Source: Aquimarina sp. Aq107 (GTDB lineage Bacteria; Bacteroidota; Bacteroidia; Flavobacteriales; Flavobacteriaceae). From it: DNA of 64,000 nucleotides. A program made the position numbers and the translations under genes. Where the stretch lies: positions 4,698,501-4,762,500 of the forward strand of contig NZ_OX030782.1 in NCBI RefSeq assembly GCF_943733665.1, read 5' to 3'. How positions within the stretch are numbered: the first letter of the stretch is position 1; each line of letters opens with the position of its first letter. Below, one piece after another: positions 1 to 8,698 of this stretch. The notes below the pieces were generated by a model. It ran no database searches. It saw only the letters and a program-made list of their open reading frames with translations, and was not told the origin of the DNA.

Positions 1-203
1 TGCAATACTTCTATGCGATAAATGGACAACAGGCAGGACCTGTATCTTTTGACCAATTAAAGTCTTTATTTGCTAATAGAACAGTAAATAAAGATTCTCT
101 AGTATGGAAACAAGGAATGGCAAATTGGTCCGCTATAAAGGATGTAGAAGAGTTAAAATCATTTTTAGGAGGTAATACTCCTCCTCCACTTCCGGGAGCT
201 TAA
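1..203 (+). CDS. C-terminal fragment of a GYF_2 (DUF4339) domain protein
   Basis: The reading frame is open from the left edge (first full codon at base 3) to a TAA at 201-203, so the start lies outside the window. The visible residues form a GYF_2/DUF4339 domain: FYAINGQQAGPVSFDQL, then a VWKQGMANWSAI segment, ending in a proline-rich PPPLPGA tail. This domain is usually the C-terminal appendage of larger bacterial proteins, often of the SPFH/band-7 (YdjI-like) type, encoded just before a zinc-ribbon protein like the next gene. The SPFH identity is inferred from that context only. A strong hairpin follows the stop codon. Confidence 0.7.
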   Translation, partial: QYFYAINGQQAGPVSFDQLKSLFANRTVNKDSLVWKQGMANWSAIKDVEELKSFLGGNTPPPLPGA

Positions 204-220
204 TAAAATAAATATGCTTT

Positions 221-257
221 TTATCCTTTCTTTCGTTTTACCCGAAAGAAAGGATAA
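221..257 (+). terminator. Hairpin downstream of the GYF_2 gene, probable terminator
   Basis: A perfect 15-bp stem pairs 221-235 (TTATCCTTTCTTTCG) with 243-257, around a 7-base loop. It starts 18 bases after the stop codon of the preceding gene. There is no long T tract after it on the plus strand, so termination is likely but not certain. The right arm runs into the -7 element of the next gene. Confidence 0.6.
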
Positions 258-262
258 CTTTG
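255..262 (+). promoter_or_regulatory. Bacteroidetes -7 promoter element (TAACTTTG)
   Basis: TAACTTTG matches the Bacteroidetes -7 consensus TAnnTTTG exactly and lies 27 bases before the ATG at 290. No exact TTG is seen at the expected -33 spacing, where the sequence is the hairpin arm TTTCG. A transcription start near 270 is predicted. Confidence 0.45.
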
Positions 263-289
263 TACAACATCTACTATCATAATTCCTGA

Positions 290-1408
290 ATGGAAGAAGA
301 AAAAAAAATATTTTCTGAGCAAAAGAAATCTTGCGCTAATTGTGGTGCCGAATTAACTTATAAACCAGGTACCTCTGAAATTAAATGTGATTATTGTGGA
401 CATGAAGAAACCATTGTTCAGCAAGAAGATGGTTTTAAAGAACTTGAATTAAAACCCTATCTAGAAGAAATGGGATCTCTTTCTCATTCTGAAGAGATTA
501 CAATGCTTCATTGTAAAAACTGTGGTGCTAATCAACATATAGAAGAGAATTATAAATCATTACACTGTGTATATTGTACCATGCCTCTAATCATAGAGGA
601 TGCATATAAAGAAGATTGGATTCTTCCTGGAGCTGTACTCCCTTTTCAATTTGATCAAAAAAAATCACATCAAATTTTCACAAAGTGGGTAAAAGAATTA
701 TGGTTTGCTCCAAATAATCTTAAAAAAGCTGCTTTAGATCCTGAGCATACTAAGGGACTATACCTTCCTTATTGGACATTTGATGCTCAGTTATATGCTA
801 CGTATACAGGGCAACGAGGAGATTATTATTATGTTAGCGTTCCTTACACTAAAACAGTAAACGGAAAAACTGTTAGAGGTACGAGACAAGAACAAAGAAC
901 AAGATGGACTCCTGCAAGCGGAAGTGTTAGTGGTTTTGTAGATGATACACTGATAAAAGCATCAAATCAAAGGAAAAACCCAATTCCTTCGAAAATTGCG
1001 CATTGGAATCTTAAAGCGTTAGAACCTTTTAATACTAGTTTTTTAGCAGGCTTTGTTACAGAAAAATACACTATACCATTAAAGGATGGTCATTTATCTT
1101 CTACCCAAGAAGCAGAAAGAATAGCACGTTCCTGGTCGCGTCACGATATTGGAGGTGATACGCAAAGAGTACATTCTGTAAATATGAGTCTATCAGAAGA
1201 AACATTTAAACATATTTTACTTCCAGTCTATATTAGCGCCTACCAATATAATGGAAAGAAATATAATTTTTTTGTAAATGGTCAAACTGGAAAAATATCT
1301 GGAAAAAGACCCTATTCCTTTTGGAAAATATTTTTCTTTGTACTTTTTATAATCGCTCTAATTTTATTAATTATTTGGTTAGCCGATACCTATGGAAATC
1401 AACAATAA
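290..1408 (+). CDS. Double zinc-ribbon protein with C-terminal membrane anchor
   Basis: This 372-residue protein has two N-terminal zinc ribbons, with Cys15/Cys18 plus Cys33/Cys36 and Cys75/Cys78 plus Cys93/Cys96. A long middle region with no family I recognise follows (tracts such as LPYWTFDAQLYATYTGQRGDYY). A single hydrophobic helix at about residues 346-365 ends in a short polar tail. Proteins of this build are often labelled TFIIB-type zinc ribbon or, wrongly, PriA/primosomal protein; no helicase motif is present here. It follows a probable SPFH/GYF_2 gene, a pairing consistent with a membrane-microdomain function, but that role is an inference. Its stop is 3 bases from that of the convergent next gene. 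Confidence 0.75.
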   Translation: MEEEKKIFSEQKKSCANCGAELTYKPGTSEIKCDYCGHEETIVQQEDGFKELELKPYLEEMGSLSHSEEITMLHCKNCGANQHIEENYKSLHCVYCTMPLIIEDAYKEDWILPGAVLPFQFDQKKSHQIFTKWVKELWFAPNNLKKAALDPEHTKGLYLPYWTFDAQLYATYTGQRGDYYYVSVPYTKTVNGKTVRGTRQEQRTRWTPASGSVSGFVDDTLIKASNQRKNPIPSKIAHWNLKALEPFNTSFLAGFVTEKYTIPLKDGHLSSTQEAERIARSWSRHDIGGDTQRVHSVNMSLSEETFKHILLPVYISAYQYNGKKYNFFVNGQTGKISGKRPYSFWKIFFFVLFIIALILLIIWLADTYGNQQ

Positions 1409-1411
1409 GAG

Positions 1412-1897
1412 CTATTGTCTGAACTCATAACCAACTATCTCGTACATAGTTTGATTAAAATTCATACAAGGTTTTTCCTTAATTATAATGAAAATATCTT
1501 TACTAAGTTTTGACTTTAAATAAGTAATATCTTTTGATATTCCTTTTCTTAAAGCAATTGTTATTTCTTTATTAACCGAAACCCTATTTACTAAACCCGA
1601 ACCCGAACCTTTGATTTCTTTAATCTTAACGTTTACTGCAGCTTCGTGAGAAACATCACAAATTAGTTTATTACTATAAAGCTCCATAACCTCAACTGTT
1701 AGATGAATTGTATTTGGAGCTATCTGATTTTGTGTAAATACATTTGGTTTAGGCATATCACCATTGTTCGTATCTCCAAACTTTGGCTTCTCTACTTTTG
1801 GCTTTCCCGTTGTATTTTTTACATTTTCTTGGGCGATACTATTGGATTTACAAGAAAACAAGACTGCAATCAACCCTATGTACATAAGTTTATTCAT
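1412..1897 (-). CDS. Small lipoprotein of unknown function
   Basis: The 161-residue product starts with a lipoprotein signal (MNKLMYIGLIAVLFSC), with the lipobox Cys at residue 16, so it is predicted to be membrane-anchored. The rest is a mature domain of about 140 residues, rich in Lys, Asn and Val, with two cysteines near positions 79 and 143. I recognise no family or catalytic motif. It is convergent with the zinc-ribbon gene, 3 bases between stops. The 1973..5659 gene lies upstream on the same strand, but a terminator sits between them at 1910-1942. Confidence 0.65.
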   Translation of the reverse strand: MNKLMYIGLIAVLFSCKSNSIAQENVKNTTGKPKVEKPKFGDTNNGDMPKPNVFTQNQIAPNTIHLTVEVMELYSNKLICDVSHEAAVNVKIKEIKGSGSGLVNRVSVNKEITIALRKGISKDITYLKSKLSKDIFIIIKEKPCMNFNQTMYEIVGYEFRQ

Positions 1898-1909
1898 AGC
1901 TTTAATATA

Positions 1910-1942
1910 AAAAAAGGAGTTAATTATATCAACTCCTTTTTT
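1910..1942 (-). terminator. Intrinsic terminator of the BNR-repeat gene
   Basis: A 12-bp stem pairs AAAAAAGGAGTT (1910-1921) with AACTCCTTTTTT (1931-1942) around a 9-base loop. On the minus strand the 3' arm ends in a seven-T run, the classical intrinsic form, 30 bases after the stop of the 1973..5659 gene. The A/T symmetry would also let it work on the plus strand. Confidence 0.75.
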
Positions 1943-1972
1943 CTTAATTAATTGTTATTAAAACCTGTAGCC

Positions 1973-4900
1973 CTATCTCTTAAGTAATTTAACTACCGTA
2001 TTTGTACTAGTTCCTGAGATTTTCGCATAATACAAACCAGAAGCCAATCTCGATGCATCCCAATTTACGTTAGCATTAGAGTTAACATCAGATATTGTAT
2101 GCACTAAATTACCAGTACTATTAAATATATTAATATCTACATTTTTGCTTGATTTGGAAATCGCATCTCCAAAATTAAAGAAGAATGTATTATTAGATGG
2201 ATTAGGATAAACAGAAATCTCATTTACTAAGTCTAATGTAGTTAAAGTAACCTCTAATTCAGGTTCTACTACATCTTCATTAGAACTTATAATATCTCCA
2301 AAAATTTGGAATGTTTGATCAAGTGGATTTCTTCCTAATGCAACTGTTGTAGCTGTCCAATCTATAGCTCCTGTACCAAAGAGGTTTGCAGGATCTCTAA
2401 ACTGAGTTACTTCACCTACTACATTATCCTGTGATGCCCAAAACCATTGGTTTCCTCCATTAAATGCAAGATTAGTATAAATTGATATCCAATATTCCCC
2501 ACTCTCTAAAGTAACCGCTTCTGGTAGATCTATATTTAAATTTGAAATATTTGGTTCTGAAATAGGAGCAATCTCTCCGCTATTATAAACTTCTGCACCA
2601 GGAACTCCTCCTTCATTTTCATAAATAACAATACTTACGTTGTTAAGTGCAGGACTTCCATTTACAGCACCAAAAGCTACTATTCTATCAATATTCCATA
2701 TATTACCCACTGGAACTGTAAAATCATCAGCTGACTGTGCCAAACCATTAAAATCTAAGAAGTTCTGAGAAGGTATTGTTGATACCTGCGTATTTGTTTG
2801 TTCATAGATAGAAGGTTCAGATACTGTAACTGTAAAACCTTCAGCAACTTGTTCTTCTCCCGAAGTAGCAATTAGACCTATTGAAGCTGAACCGATACTA
2901 TCTGGCGCATATGATAGGGTAAGTGTATTACCTGTTAATGTAGCTGTTACTAATTCTGGGTCAGAATTAGTTAATTCAATATCAATTGGTAATCCTTGAG
3001 ATTGCACAAATAAACCTGTTATATCTATACTTGTATCTTCACTATTTTCACTAACACCAAAATCATCTAATAAAAAGGCAGTAACTAAATTAGATTCTGG
3101 TAATGGATTAGCAGTTACAGGAAAACGAGCACTAAACAATCCACTTCCGTGAGCAGCTACAGCAATAAATCCATCTTTTCTTGTAACAACTTCATCAGTT
3201 ACGGAGTTACCAATTGCAAAGTTCTCTTTTCTCCAAACTGTATTTTGTCCGTTTAATCCTCTTGTAGAATATAAACCGGTACTTGTGGCAGCAAATATTC
3301 TTTGTAATCTTGCTCCAAATCTACCTGCACTACTACCTAAAAAAGCCGTACTTCTTACAGAAGGTCCATTACCTGATCCATCTACATTTTCTTCTAAGTT
3401 ACCACTAATATTAGTCCAGGTATCTCCACCATCTTCTGTAATAAATACACTTGGAATTCCATAATTAGAATAAGTAACAATTACGCGATCAACATTAGAC
3501 GGATCAATATTAATATCATTAACAAAACCTACAGGCAATCCTTTTCCAGTTGAGATATCAATTGCTTGCTGACCATCTATATTGGCATTATCCATTCTAA
3601 ACACAACTCCAGAGTTTGTACCATAGTATAATCTATTAGCTACTGGAAATTTAGAAACATCTAAAGAAGTTATAGTGGATCCATCAGGAGTTGATGTATT
3701 GGTAAGATTTACCCAGTTCTCTGTTGCATTTGTATTTGTAAATAAAGGCAACCCATCAAGATCATTATTTCTCCATATAGAACTTCCTGCCGGCATGTAC
3801 ATGATGTTATCATTATTAGGGTCAAGAATAAATGGGTTAACAAAAGCAAAACCTGAAGCTCCTGCAGGTTCTACAGCAGAAAATGATTCAAATACTCCTT
3901 CTTCGTCAAAATTAAATCTAAATACATTACCTCTCTGAGAAGAAACATAACGTGTTCTACCATTATCAGCAATTGCACTATAAGCTCCATCTCCTCCAAA
4001 ATCTGATTCCCAAATGGCATCAGAATCCGTAGAATTTGTAAACCAAGTACCATTATCTTGGAATCCAGCTACTAAATCATCTGTATTTGGCTCTGGATCA
4101 AATGCTACGTGATATGGTTGGGTAGTAATATAACCATTGTTTAAAGATGTCCAAGCTACAGGTTCTATTCCATCATTGGTTGCTGTAATATCTTCAGTAA
4201 CATAAACTCCACCATCATTACCTGATAATGCTCTATTAGGATTTGAAGGGAAAAACAATAATGCGTGTTGATCTGGATGTTGATTTGTATATAGACTTAC
4301 ATTATTCAATGGAGAATATCCAGCTATCCAACTTTCCTGTCCTGCAGGAGTAGTAAATCCTGTTGTAGATCTATACACATTAGTTCCTGCAACAAATACC
4401 ATATCACTATCTGTAGGATGTACTTTTACTACCATATTATACTCACCTTGTAAATTTAAGTTTCCTACACTTCCACCAATACCGAAAGGCAAGTTTACAC
4501 TTAAATCCGTCCAAGTTCCTGCTGCAAGGTCATATCGATTTAATAAAGCAGGAATTCCTCCTGAATTATTTTGTGTAAGAAAATACACTGTATTCTCGTT
4601 AGAAGGGTCAATACCCATAACAGTTCTTCCGTAAGCAGGTACAAATCCTTCAGGAGTAATATTAGTCCAAGTATCTCCATCTGTAGAAGTAAAGAATCCA
4701 GCTGTTGGGTCAGTATCAGAATCTATTGTTGCATATATTTGACCCGTAGAAGAAATTGCTACTTCTGCTTTACTATCAAAACCACCAGTTAATACTTCTG
4801 TAAAAGAATTCCCTCCATCTTGTGATCTTTGAATACCAGTAATTGTACCTAAATAAAGATCTCCATTGGTAGGATCGATAGCAATTGAATTAATTAAATC

Positions 4901-5659
4901 AAAAGGTTCATTTGTATTAAATATCCCAACATCAGGATTTGCTGTAGCTGTTAACAGTTCGAATGTACGCCCTCCATCTCTGGATTTGTATACTCCACTA
5001 CCTTGATAAAATGCTCCTCCAGCACTTGCTGAATTTCCATAACGTTCTCCAGAAATGTAATACCAAGTAAAACTATGTCTTGGTCTTGGATCTTGCACAA
5101 TTCCCGTAATACTAGGATTCTGAAAAGATCTTGTAACTTTTCTCCAAGTTTCTCCACCATTCTCAGTTCTCCATAATCCTCCAGATACTCCACCGGCTAA
5201 GATTACATTTTCGTTTCTACTGTCAATTGCTAACGCACGAGTTCTACCTCCTACATTAAACGGTCCTCTATTTTTCCAAAAAGAGAAACTACCTGATTTA
5301 GCAGCAGTTTGTAAAGATTTTTGTGATTCATCACTTAAATTGATCTTTTCTGAGAACTGAACCTCTGCTTTTCTAATTCCTTCTGGTATTTTACCAGTAA
5401 CAGGGTTTTTTAATCTCATCAAGTCAAATTCTGATCTTTCTATTGCATTATCCGCTTGTCTTTCTAGAGGAGTTTTAGCATCAGTAGATCCTTTTTTACT
5501 ATCAAACATTTTTGTTTGCTTGTACAATTGATGGCCTTTATTAGGTTTTTCATCAGCTGTAGTCTTTAATTGTTGTGTTTGTGAGGTTGCAGAGAAGGTT
5601 GCTAAAGCCATTGCGCAAACACAAAAACCTCTTTTGAGGTGTTGTAGAGTTGAATTCAT
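1973..5659 (-). CDS. Secreted BNR/sortilin-like repeat protein with T9SS sorting domain
   Basis: The 1228-residue product has a Sec signal peptide (about residues 1-27, ending FSATSQ) and an N-terminal prodomain-like stretch. A long beta-propeller region follows with repeated Asp-box motifs: NGGETW, SRDGGRTF, SQDGGNSF, STDGDTWTN and TEDGGDTWTN, as in VPS10/sortilin and BNR glycosidase-like folds. Beyond about residue 830 are Ig/cadherin-like segments and a beta-sandwich-like domain starting around QTNTQVSTIP. The last ~80 residues are a type A T9SS C-terminal domain (ISVYPNPSNN..., LASGLYYAKIS..., VVKLLKR). The protein is therefore predicted to cross the outer membrane through T9SS and be displayed or released. 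No catalytic residues can be assigned; propellers of this kind often bind or process glycans or peptides. It is monocistronic, with its own -7 element and terminator. Confidence 0.85.
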   Translation of the reverse strand: MNSTLQHLKRGFCVCAMALATFSATSQTQQLKTTADEKPNKGHQLYKQTKMFDSKKGSTDAKTPLERQADNAIERSEFDLMRLKNPVTGKIPEGIRKAEVQFSEKINLSDESQKSLQTAAKSGSFSFWKNRGPFNVGGRTRALAIDSRNENVILAGGVSGGLWRTENGGETWRKVTRSFQNPSITGIVQDPRPRHSFTWYYISGERYGNSASAGGAFYQGSGVYKSRDGGRTFELLTATANPDVGIFNTNEPFDLINSIAIDPTNGDLYLGTITGIQRSQDGGNSFTEVLTGGFDSKAEVAISSTGQIYATIDSDTDPTAGFFTSTDGDTWTNITPEGFVPAYGRTVMGIDPSNENTVYFLTQNNSGGIPALLNRYDLAAGTWTDLSVNLPFGIGGSVGNLNLQGEYNMVVKVHPTDSDMVFVAGTNVYRSTTGFTTPAGQESWIAGYSPLNNVSLYTNQHPDQHALLFFPSNPNRALSGNDGGVYVTEDITATNDGIEPVAWTSLNNGYITTQPYHVAFDPEPNTDDLVAGFQDNGTWFTNSTDSDAIWESDFGGDGAYSAIADNGRTRYVSSQRGNVFRFNFDEEGVFESFSAVEPAGASGFAFVNPFILDPNNDNIMYMPAGSSIWRNNDLDGLPLFTNTNATENWVNLTNTSTPDGSTITSLDVSKFPVANRLYYGTNSGVVFRMDNANIDGQQAIDISTGKGLPVGFVNDINIDPSNVDRVIVTYSNYGIPSVFITEDGGDTWTNISGNLEENVDGSGNGPSVRSTAFLGSSAGRFGARLQRIFAATSTGLYSTRGLNGQNTVWRKENFAIGNSVTDEVVTRKDGFIAVAAHGSGLFSARFPVTANPLPESNLVTAFLLDDFGVSENSEDTSIDITGLFVQSQGLPIDIELTNSDPELVTATLTGNTLTLSYAPDSIGSASIGLIATSGEEQVAEGFTVTVSEPSIYEQTNTQVSTIPSQNFLDFNGLAQSADDFTVPVGNIWNIDRIVAFGAVNGSPALNNVSIVIYENEGGVPGAEVYNSGEIAPISEPNISNLNIDLPEAVTLESGEYWISIYTNLAFNGGNQWFWASQDNVVGEVTQFRDPANLFGTGAIDWTATTVALGRNPLDQTFQIFGDIISSNEDVVEPELEVTLTTLDLVNEISVYPNPSNNTFFFNFGDAISKSSKNVDINIFNSTGNLVHTISDVNSNANVNWDASRLASGLYYAKISGTSTNTVVKLLKR

Positions 5660-5684
5660 ATTTAAGTTAATTTTGTGTGAATAC

Positions 5685-5692
5685 CAAAACTA
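5685..5692 (-). promoter_or_regulatory. -7 promoter element for the BNR-repeat gene
   Basis: On the minus strand this reads TAGTTTTG, a full match to TAnnTTTG, 26 bases upstream of the ATG at 5659. No clear TTG is seen at -33. Confidence 0.4.
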
Positions 5693-5747
5693 ACTCATTG
5701 GAGCTAAAACATTTGTTAAAATATTATCAAAATATAATACTATCTTG

Positions 5748-6125
5748 TTAATTTGGTTGAAGAATGATTTCTCTACTTTGTGTAATTACATGACAAATAT
5801 CTTTATCAACTATAATTGGCACAGTAGAAGTAAAGGTTTCATAATTATCGCCACTTACAGTAATTACATAGGTTCCTGTTCTCTCAAAAGCACCAACAAA
5901 CGAATTTGTATTTTCAAAATTTACCAATGTTTCAGTATAATCACCATCCACAGCAATTACTGTAATTCCTGAAATCAAAAACGAATCACTTATCGTTGCA
6001 TCTTTTACTGTAATATCTAAGCCTGCTCTAAGCTCATCTGTACAGAATACCGGATCTAGTGTGTCTTGTTCATCTAAGTTACACCCAGCACAAATAACTA
6101 ATAATATAAGTACTAATTTCTTCAT
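5748..6125 (-). CDS. Small lipoprotein, unknown function
   Basis: The ATG at 6125 gives a 125-residue protein that opens with a compact lipoprotein signal (MKKLVLILLVICAGC, lipobox Cys15). The frame is open 19 codons further upstream, but that extension would put charged residues before the signal peptide, so I chose the internal start. The mature part is acidic and Thr-rich, with an Ig-like beta-strand pattern (VTVSGDNYETF, TSTVPIIVDKDICHV). It may be a carboxypeptidase-regulatory-like or similar sandwich domain, but I cannot name it. It lies head to tail with the BNR gene, 88 bases away, without an obvious terminator between. Confidence 0.65.
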   Translation of the reverse strand: MKKLVLILLVICAGCNLDEQDTLDPVFCTDELRAGLDITVKDATISDSFLISGITVIAVDGDYTETLVNFENTNSFVGAFERTGTYVITVSGDNYETFTSTVPIIVDKDICHVITQSREIILQPN

Positions 6126-6271
6126 ATTCCTTTGCATATTTATTAAGAAGATGCGATTTAAACCATCTGGTTGCGTCTTCATTTCCGCGAATATATATAA
6201 TCTATTTGATTCTTATTCACTTTAGTAAGTCCACAGATGATGAATAAAGTACTTCTAACCTCAATAAAAAA

Positions 6272-6311
6272 TTAATAAGGCGTCTATTTTTAAAAACAGA
6301 CGCCTTATTAA
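6272..6311 (-). terminator. Terminator of the ALDH7-type gene
   Basis: A 14-bp stem pairs 6272-6285 (TTAATAAGGCGTCT) with 6298-6311 around a 12-base loop. It lies 18 bases past the stop of the aldehyde dehydrogenase gene, and the minus strand continues into a six-T run. Confidence 0.8.
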
Positions 6312-6329
6312 AAAATATAATTTTAACTA

Positions 6330-7883
6330 TTATAAATCAAACTTAATACCTTGTGCAAGAGGTAATTCTGTTGTGTAATTTATAGTATTTGTTTGTCTTC
6401 TCATATATACTTTCCAAGCATCAGAACCGGATTCTCTTCCACCTCCAGTTTCTTTCTCTCCTCCAAAAGCACCTCCAATTTCGGCACCAGAGGTTCCAAT
6501 GTTTACATTAGCAATTCCACAATCTGATCCTGCATGAGACAAGAATCTTTCTGCTTCGCGTAAATTATTAGTCATTATTGCTGAAGATAATCCCTGAGCA
6601 ACACCATTCTGAACCTCAATTGCATTTTCTACATCACCACTATATTTTAGTAAATATAAAACTGGAGCAAATGTTTCATGTTGAACAATTTCGAAAGAAT
6701 TATCAGCCTCAGCGATTGCAGGTTTTACATAACATCCACTTTCATATCCTTCTCCAGAAAGAACACCACCATCTACTACAATGTTTCCTCCTTCTTTTAC
6801 TACTTTTTCCAAAGCATTTTGGTATCCACTTACAGCATCTTTATCAATAAGGGGGCCTACATGGTTATTTTCGTCTAAAGGATTTCCAATACGCAATTGC
6901 TTATAAGCGTCTACGACAGCATTTTTTACTTTATCATAAATTGAATCATGTATAATCAATCTTCTTGTAGAAGTACAGCGCTGTCCTGCTGTTCCAACAG
7001 CACCAAAAACAGCACCAATCACGGTCATTTTAATATCAGCGTCCGGAGTTACAATAATCGCATTATTTCCTCCAAGCTCTAATAATGATTTCCCTAAACG
7101 TTCTCCAACCGTAGCTCCAACAATTTTACCCATTCTGGTAGATCCTGTCGCAGAAATTAACGGAATTCGTTTATCGGTAGTCATCATTTCTCCTACTTTA
7201 TAATCTCCGTTAATAAGACAAGAAACGCCTTCTGGAATATCATTATCTTTTAAAACTTTAGCTATTATATTTTGACAAGCAATACCACAAAGTGGTGTTT
7301 TCTCACTTGGTTTCCAAACACAAACATCACCACATATCCAAGCTAAAGCTGTATTCCAAGCCCAAACAGCCACAGGAAAGTTAAAAGCAGATATAATACC
7401 TACTATTCCTAAAGGATGATACTGTTCATACATTCTATGTCCAGGTCGCTCTGAATGCATGGTTAATCCGTGTAATTGTCTAGATAAACCAACAGCAAAA
7501 TCACAGATATCAATCATCTCCTGAACTTCTCCCAGTCCTTCTTGATAAGATTTACCCATCTCATAAGAAACTAATTTACCTAGAGGCTCTTTTAAAACTC
7601 TTAATTCTTCTCCAAACTGTCTAACAATCTCTCCTCTAAGCGGAGCAGGCATTAACTTCCAAGATTTAAAAGCCGATTGCGCTTTCTCAATAACCTTCTC
7701 ATAATCATTACTCGTCGTAGTAGTAACTTTTCCTATCAAATTACCATCTACTGGAGAAAAAGATGAAATTTCATCACCATTAGAAAACCAATCAGAACCC
7801 GTAGAAGTTCCTTTGTTAAGATCAGAAACACCTAATTGCTTTAATGCTTCTTCTATTCCAAAATCTGTTGCTATAGCTGCCAT
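6330..7883 (-). CDS. amaB: ALDH7-family aldehyde dehydrogenase (aminoadipate-semialdehyde / piperideine-6-carboxylate dehydrogenase type)
   Basis: The 517-residue length is typical of the ALDH7/antiquitin family, which oxidises alpha-aminoadipate semialdehyde (in equilibrium with piperideine-6-carboxylate) with NAD+ in lysine catabolism. Visible motifs are SAFNFPVAVWAWN (substrate/cofactor pocket), the general-base Glu in LLELGGNNA, the catalytic Cys near residue 300 in TAGQRCTSTRR, ETFAPVLYLLKY, and the family-specific C terminus GGAFGGEKETGGGRESGSD followed by LPLAQGIKFDL. It has its own terminator. The neighbouring dioxygenase gene belongs to tryptophan catabolism, so an aminomuconate-semialdehyde role could be considered, but the sequence looks like ALDH7 rather than ALDH8. 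I am sure of the family; the substrate is inferred. Confidence 0.85.
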   Translation of the reverse strand: MAAIATDFGIEEALKQLGVSDLNKGTSTGSDWFSNGDEISSFSPVDGNLIGKVTTTTSNDYEKVIEKAQSAFKSWKLMPAPLRGEIVRQFGEELRVLKEPLGKLVSYEMGKSYQEGLGEVQEMIDICDFAVGLSRQLHGLTMHSERPGHRMYEQYHPLGIVGIISAFNFPVAVWAWNTALAWICGDVCVWKPSEKTPLCGIACQNIIAKVLKDNDIPEGVSCLINGDYKVGEMMTTDKRIPLISATGSTRMGKIVGATVGERLGKSLLELGGNNAIIVTPDADIKMTVIGAVFGAVGTAGQRCTSTRRLIIHDSIYDKVKNAVVDAYKQLRIGNPLDENNHVGPLIDKDAVSGYQNALEKVVKEGGNIVVDGGVLSGEGYESGCYVKPAIAEADNSFEIVQHETFAPVLYLLKYSGDVENAIEVQNGVAQGLSSAIMTNNLREAERFLSHAGSDCGIANVNIGTSGAEIGGAFGGEKETGGGRESGSDAWKVYMRRQTNTINYTTELPLAQGIKFDL

Positions 7884-8045
7884 ATTTTTTGAATTATATT
7901 TTTAGAGACCGTAAAGATACTGTGTTTTGAAGATATATTAAATTTTGACCTGTTATATTGATGATTTTGAATAATATTTTAAAAAACCATAGTTAAAAAA
8001 ATCAATCTTCTATTAAAATTAAAAGTTTCAAACTAAATTGACTCT

Positions 8046-8585
8046 TTATGATTCTGTAACAAACCTCTTATCTACTGGCATTTCTGCACCACAATTATTA
8101 CAAGTTCTTAAAGATTGACTACCATAAAAATCTTTAAAATGTTTAAGGAAATCCTTTTCAATATCATTTAGCTTAAAATAAACCTCGTGTAATTTAGTAT
8201 TACAGTTATCACAAAACCATAATAATCCATCTTCAGCCTCTAAATCAACACGTTTTCTTTCTATTACCAAGCCTATAGATCCCTCATGACGTACTGGAGA
8301 ATGTGGAACTTTTGCAGGATGTAAGTACATATCACCTGGTCCTAATTTCATAGTTTCTTTTTTACCATCCTCTTGTATATGAACTTCTATCTCGCCTTCT
8401 AATTGGTAAAATAACTCTTCTGTTTCATTATAATGATAATCCTTTCTTGCATTGGGACCAGCAACAATCATTATGATGTAATCTCCCGCATCTTTGTATA
8501 AATTTTTATTACCCACAGGAGGCTTAAGTGTGTCTCTATTTTCTTTTATCCATTTATCAAGATTAAAAGGTTTTCGAATTCCCAT
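8046..8585 (-). CDS. nbaC: 3-hydroxyanthranilate 3,4-dioxygenase
   Basis: This cupin enzyme opens the ring of 3-hydroxyanthranilate to 2-amino-3-carboxymuconate semialdehyde, the kynurenine-pathway step leading to quinolinate/NAD or to full tryptophan degradation. With the ATG at 8585 the protein has 179 residues, and its numbering reproduces that of the structurally studied bacterial enzyme: iron ligands His51, Glu57 and His95, substrate arginines Arg47 and Arg99, and the rubredoxin-like second metal site Cys125, Cys128, Cys162, Cys165. The open frame runs 13 codons further upstream to 8624, but that extension would break this match. No other kynurenine-pathway gene is in the window; an ALDH7-type dehydrogenase lies downstream. 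Confidence 0.93.
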   Translation of the reverse strand: MGIRKPFNLDKWIKENRDTLKPPVGNKNLYKDAGDYIIMIVAGPNARKDYHYNETEELFYQLEGEIEVHIQEDGKKETMKLGPGDMYLHPAKVPHSPVRHEGSIGLVIERKRVDLEAEDGLLWFCDNCNTKLHEVYFKLNDIEKDFLKHFKDFYGSQSLRTCNNCGAEMPVDKRFVTES

Positions 8586-8666
8586 ATTTATATCTATTTT
8601 GAAACATAAAATTAAGCAAATCACTTGAAACCTTTATAAAAACCAAAGTAATCTTCTCTAAAAAAG

Positions 8667-8692
8667 CAAAAGCGAACTTAGGTTCGCTTTTG
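8667..8692 (-). terminator. Terminator of the small peptide gene
   Basis: An 11-bp stem pairs CAAAAGCGAAC (8667-8677) with GTTCGCTTTTG (8682-8692) around a 4-base loop. It begins 6 bases after the stop of the 70-codon gene, and the minus strand continues with CTTTTTT. This is a strong intrinsic terminator. Confidence 0.85.
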
Positions 8693-8698
8693 TAAAGT

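Noticed and set aside
8586-8624. Longer start of 3-hydroxyanthranilate dioxygenase
   Set aside because: Only the ATG at 8585 gives residue numbers matching the known metal and substrate sites.
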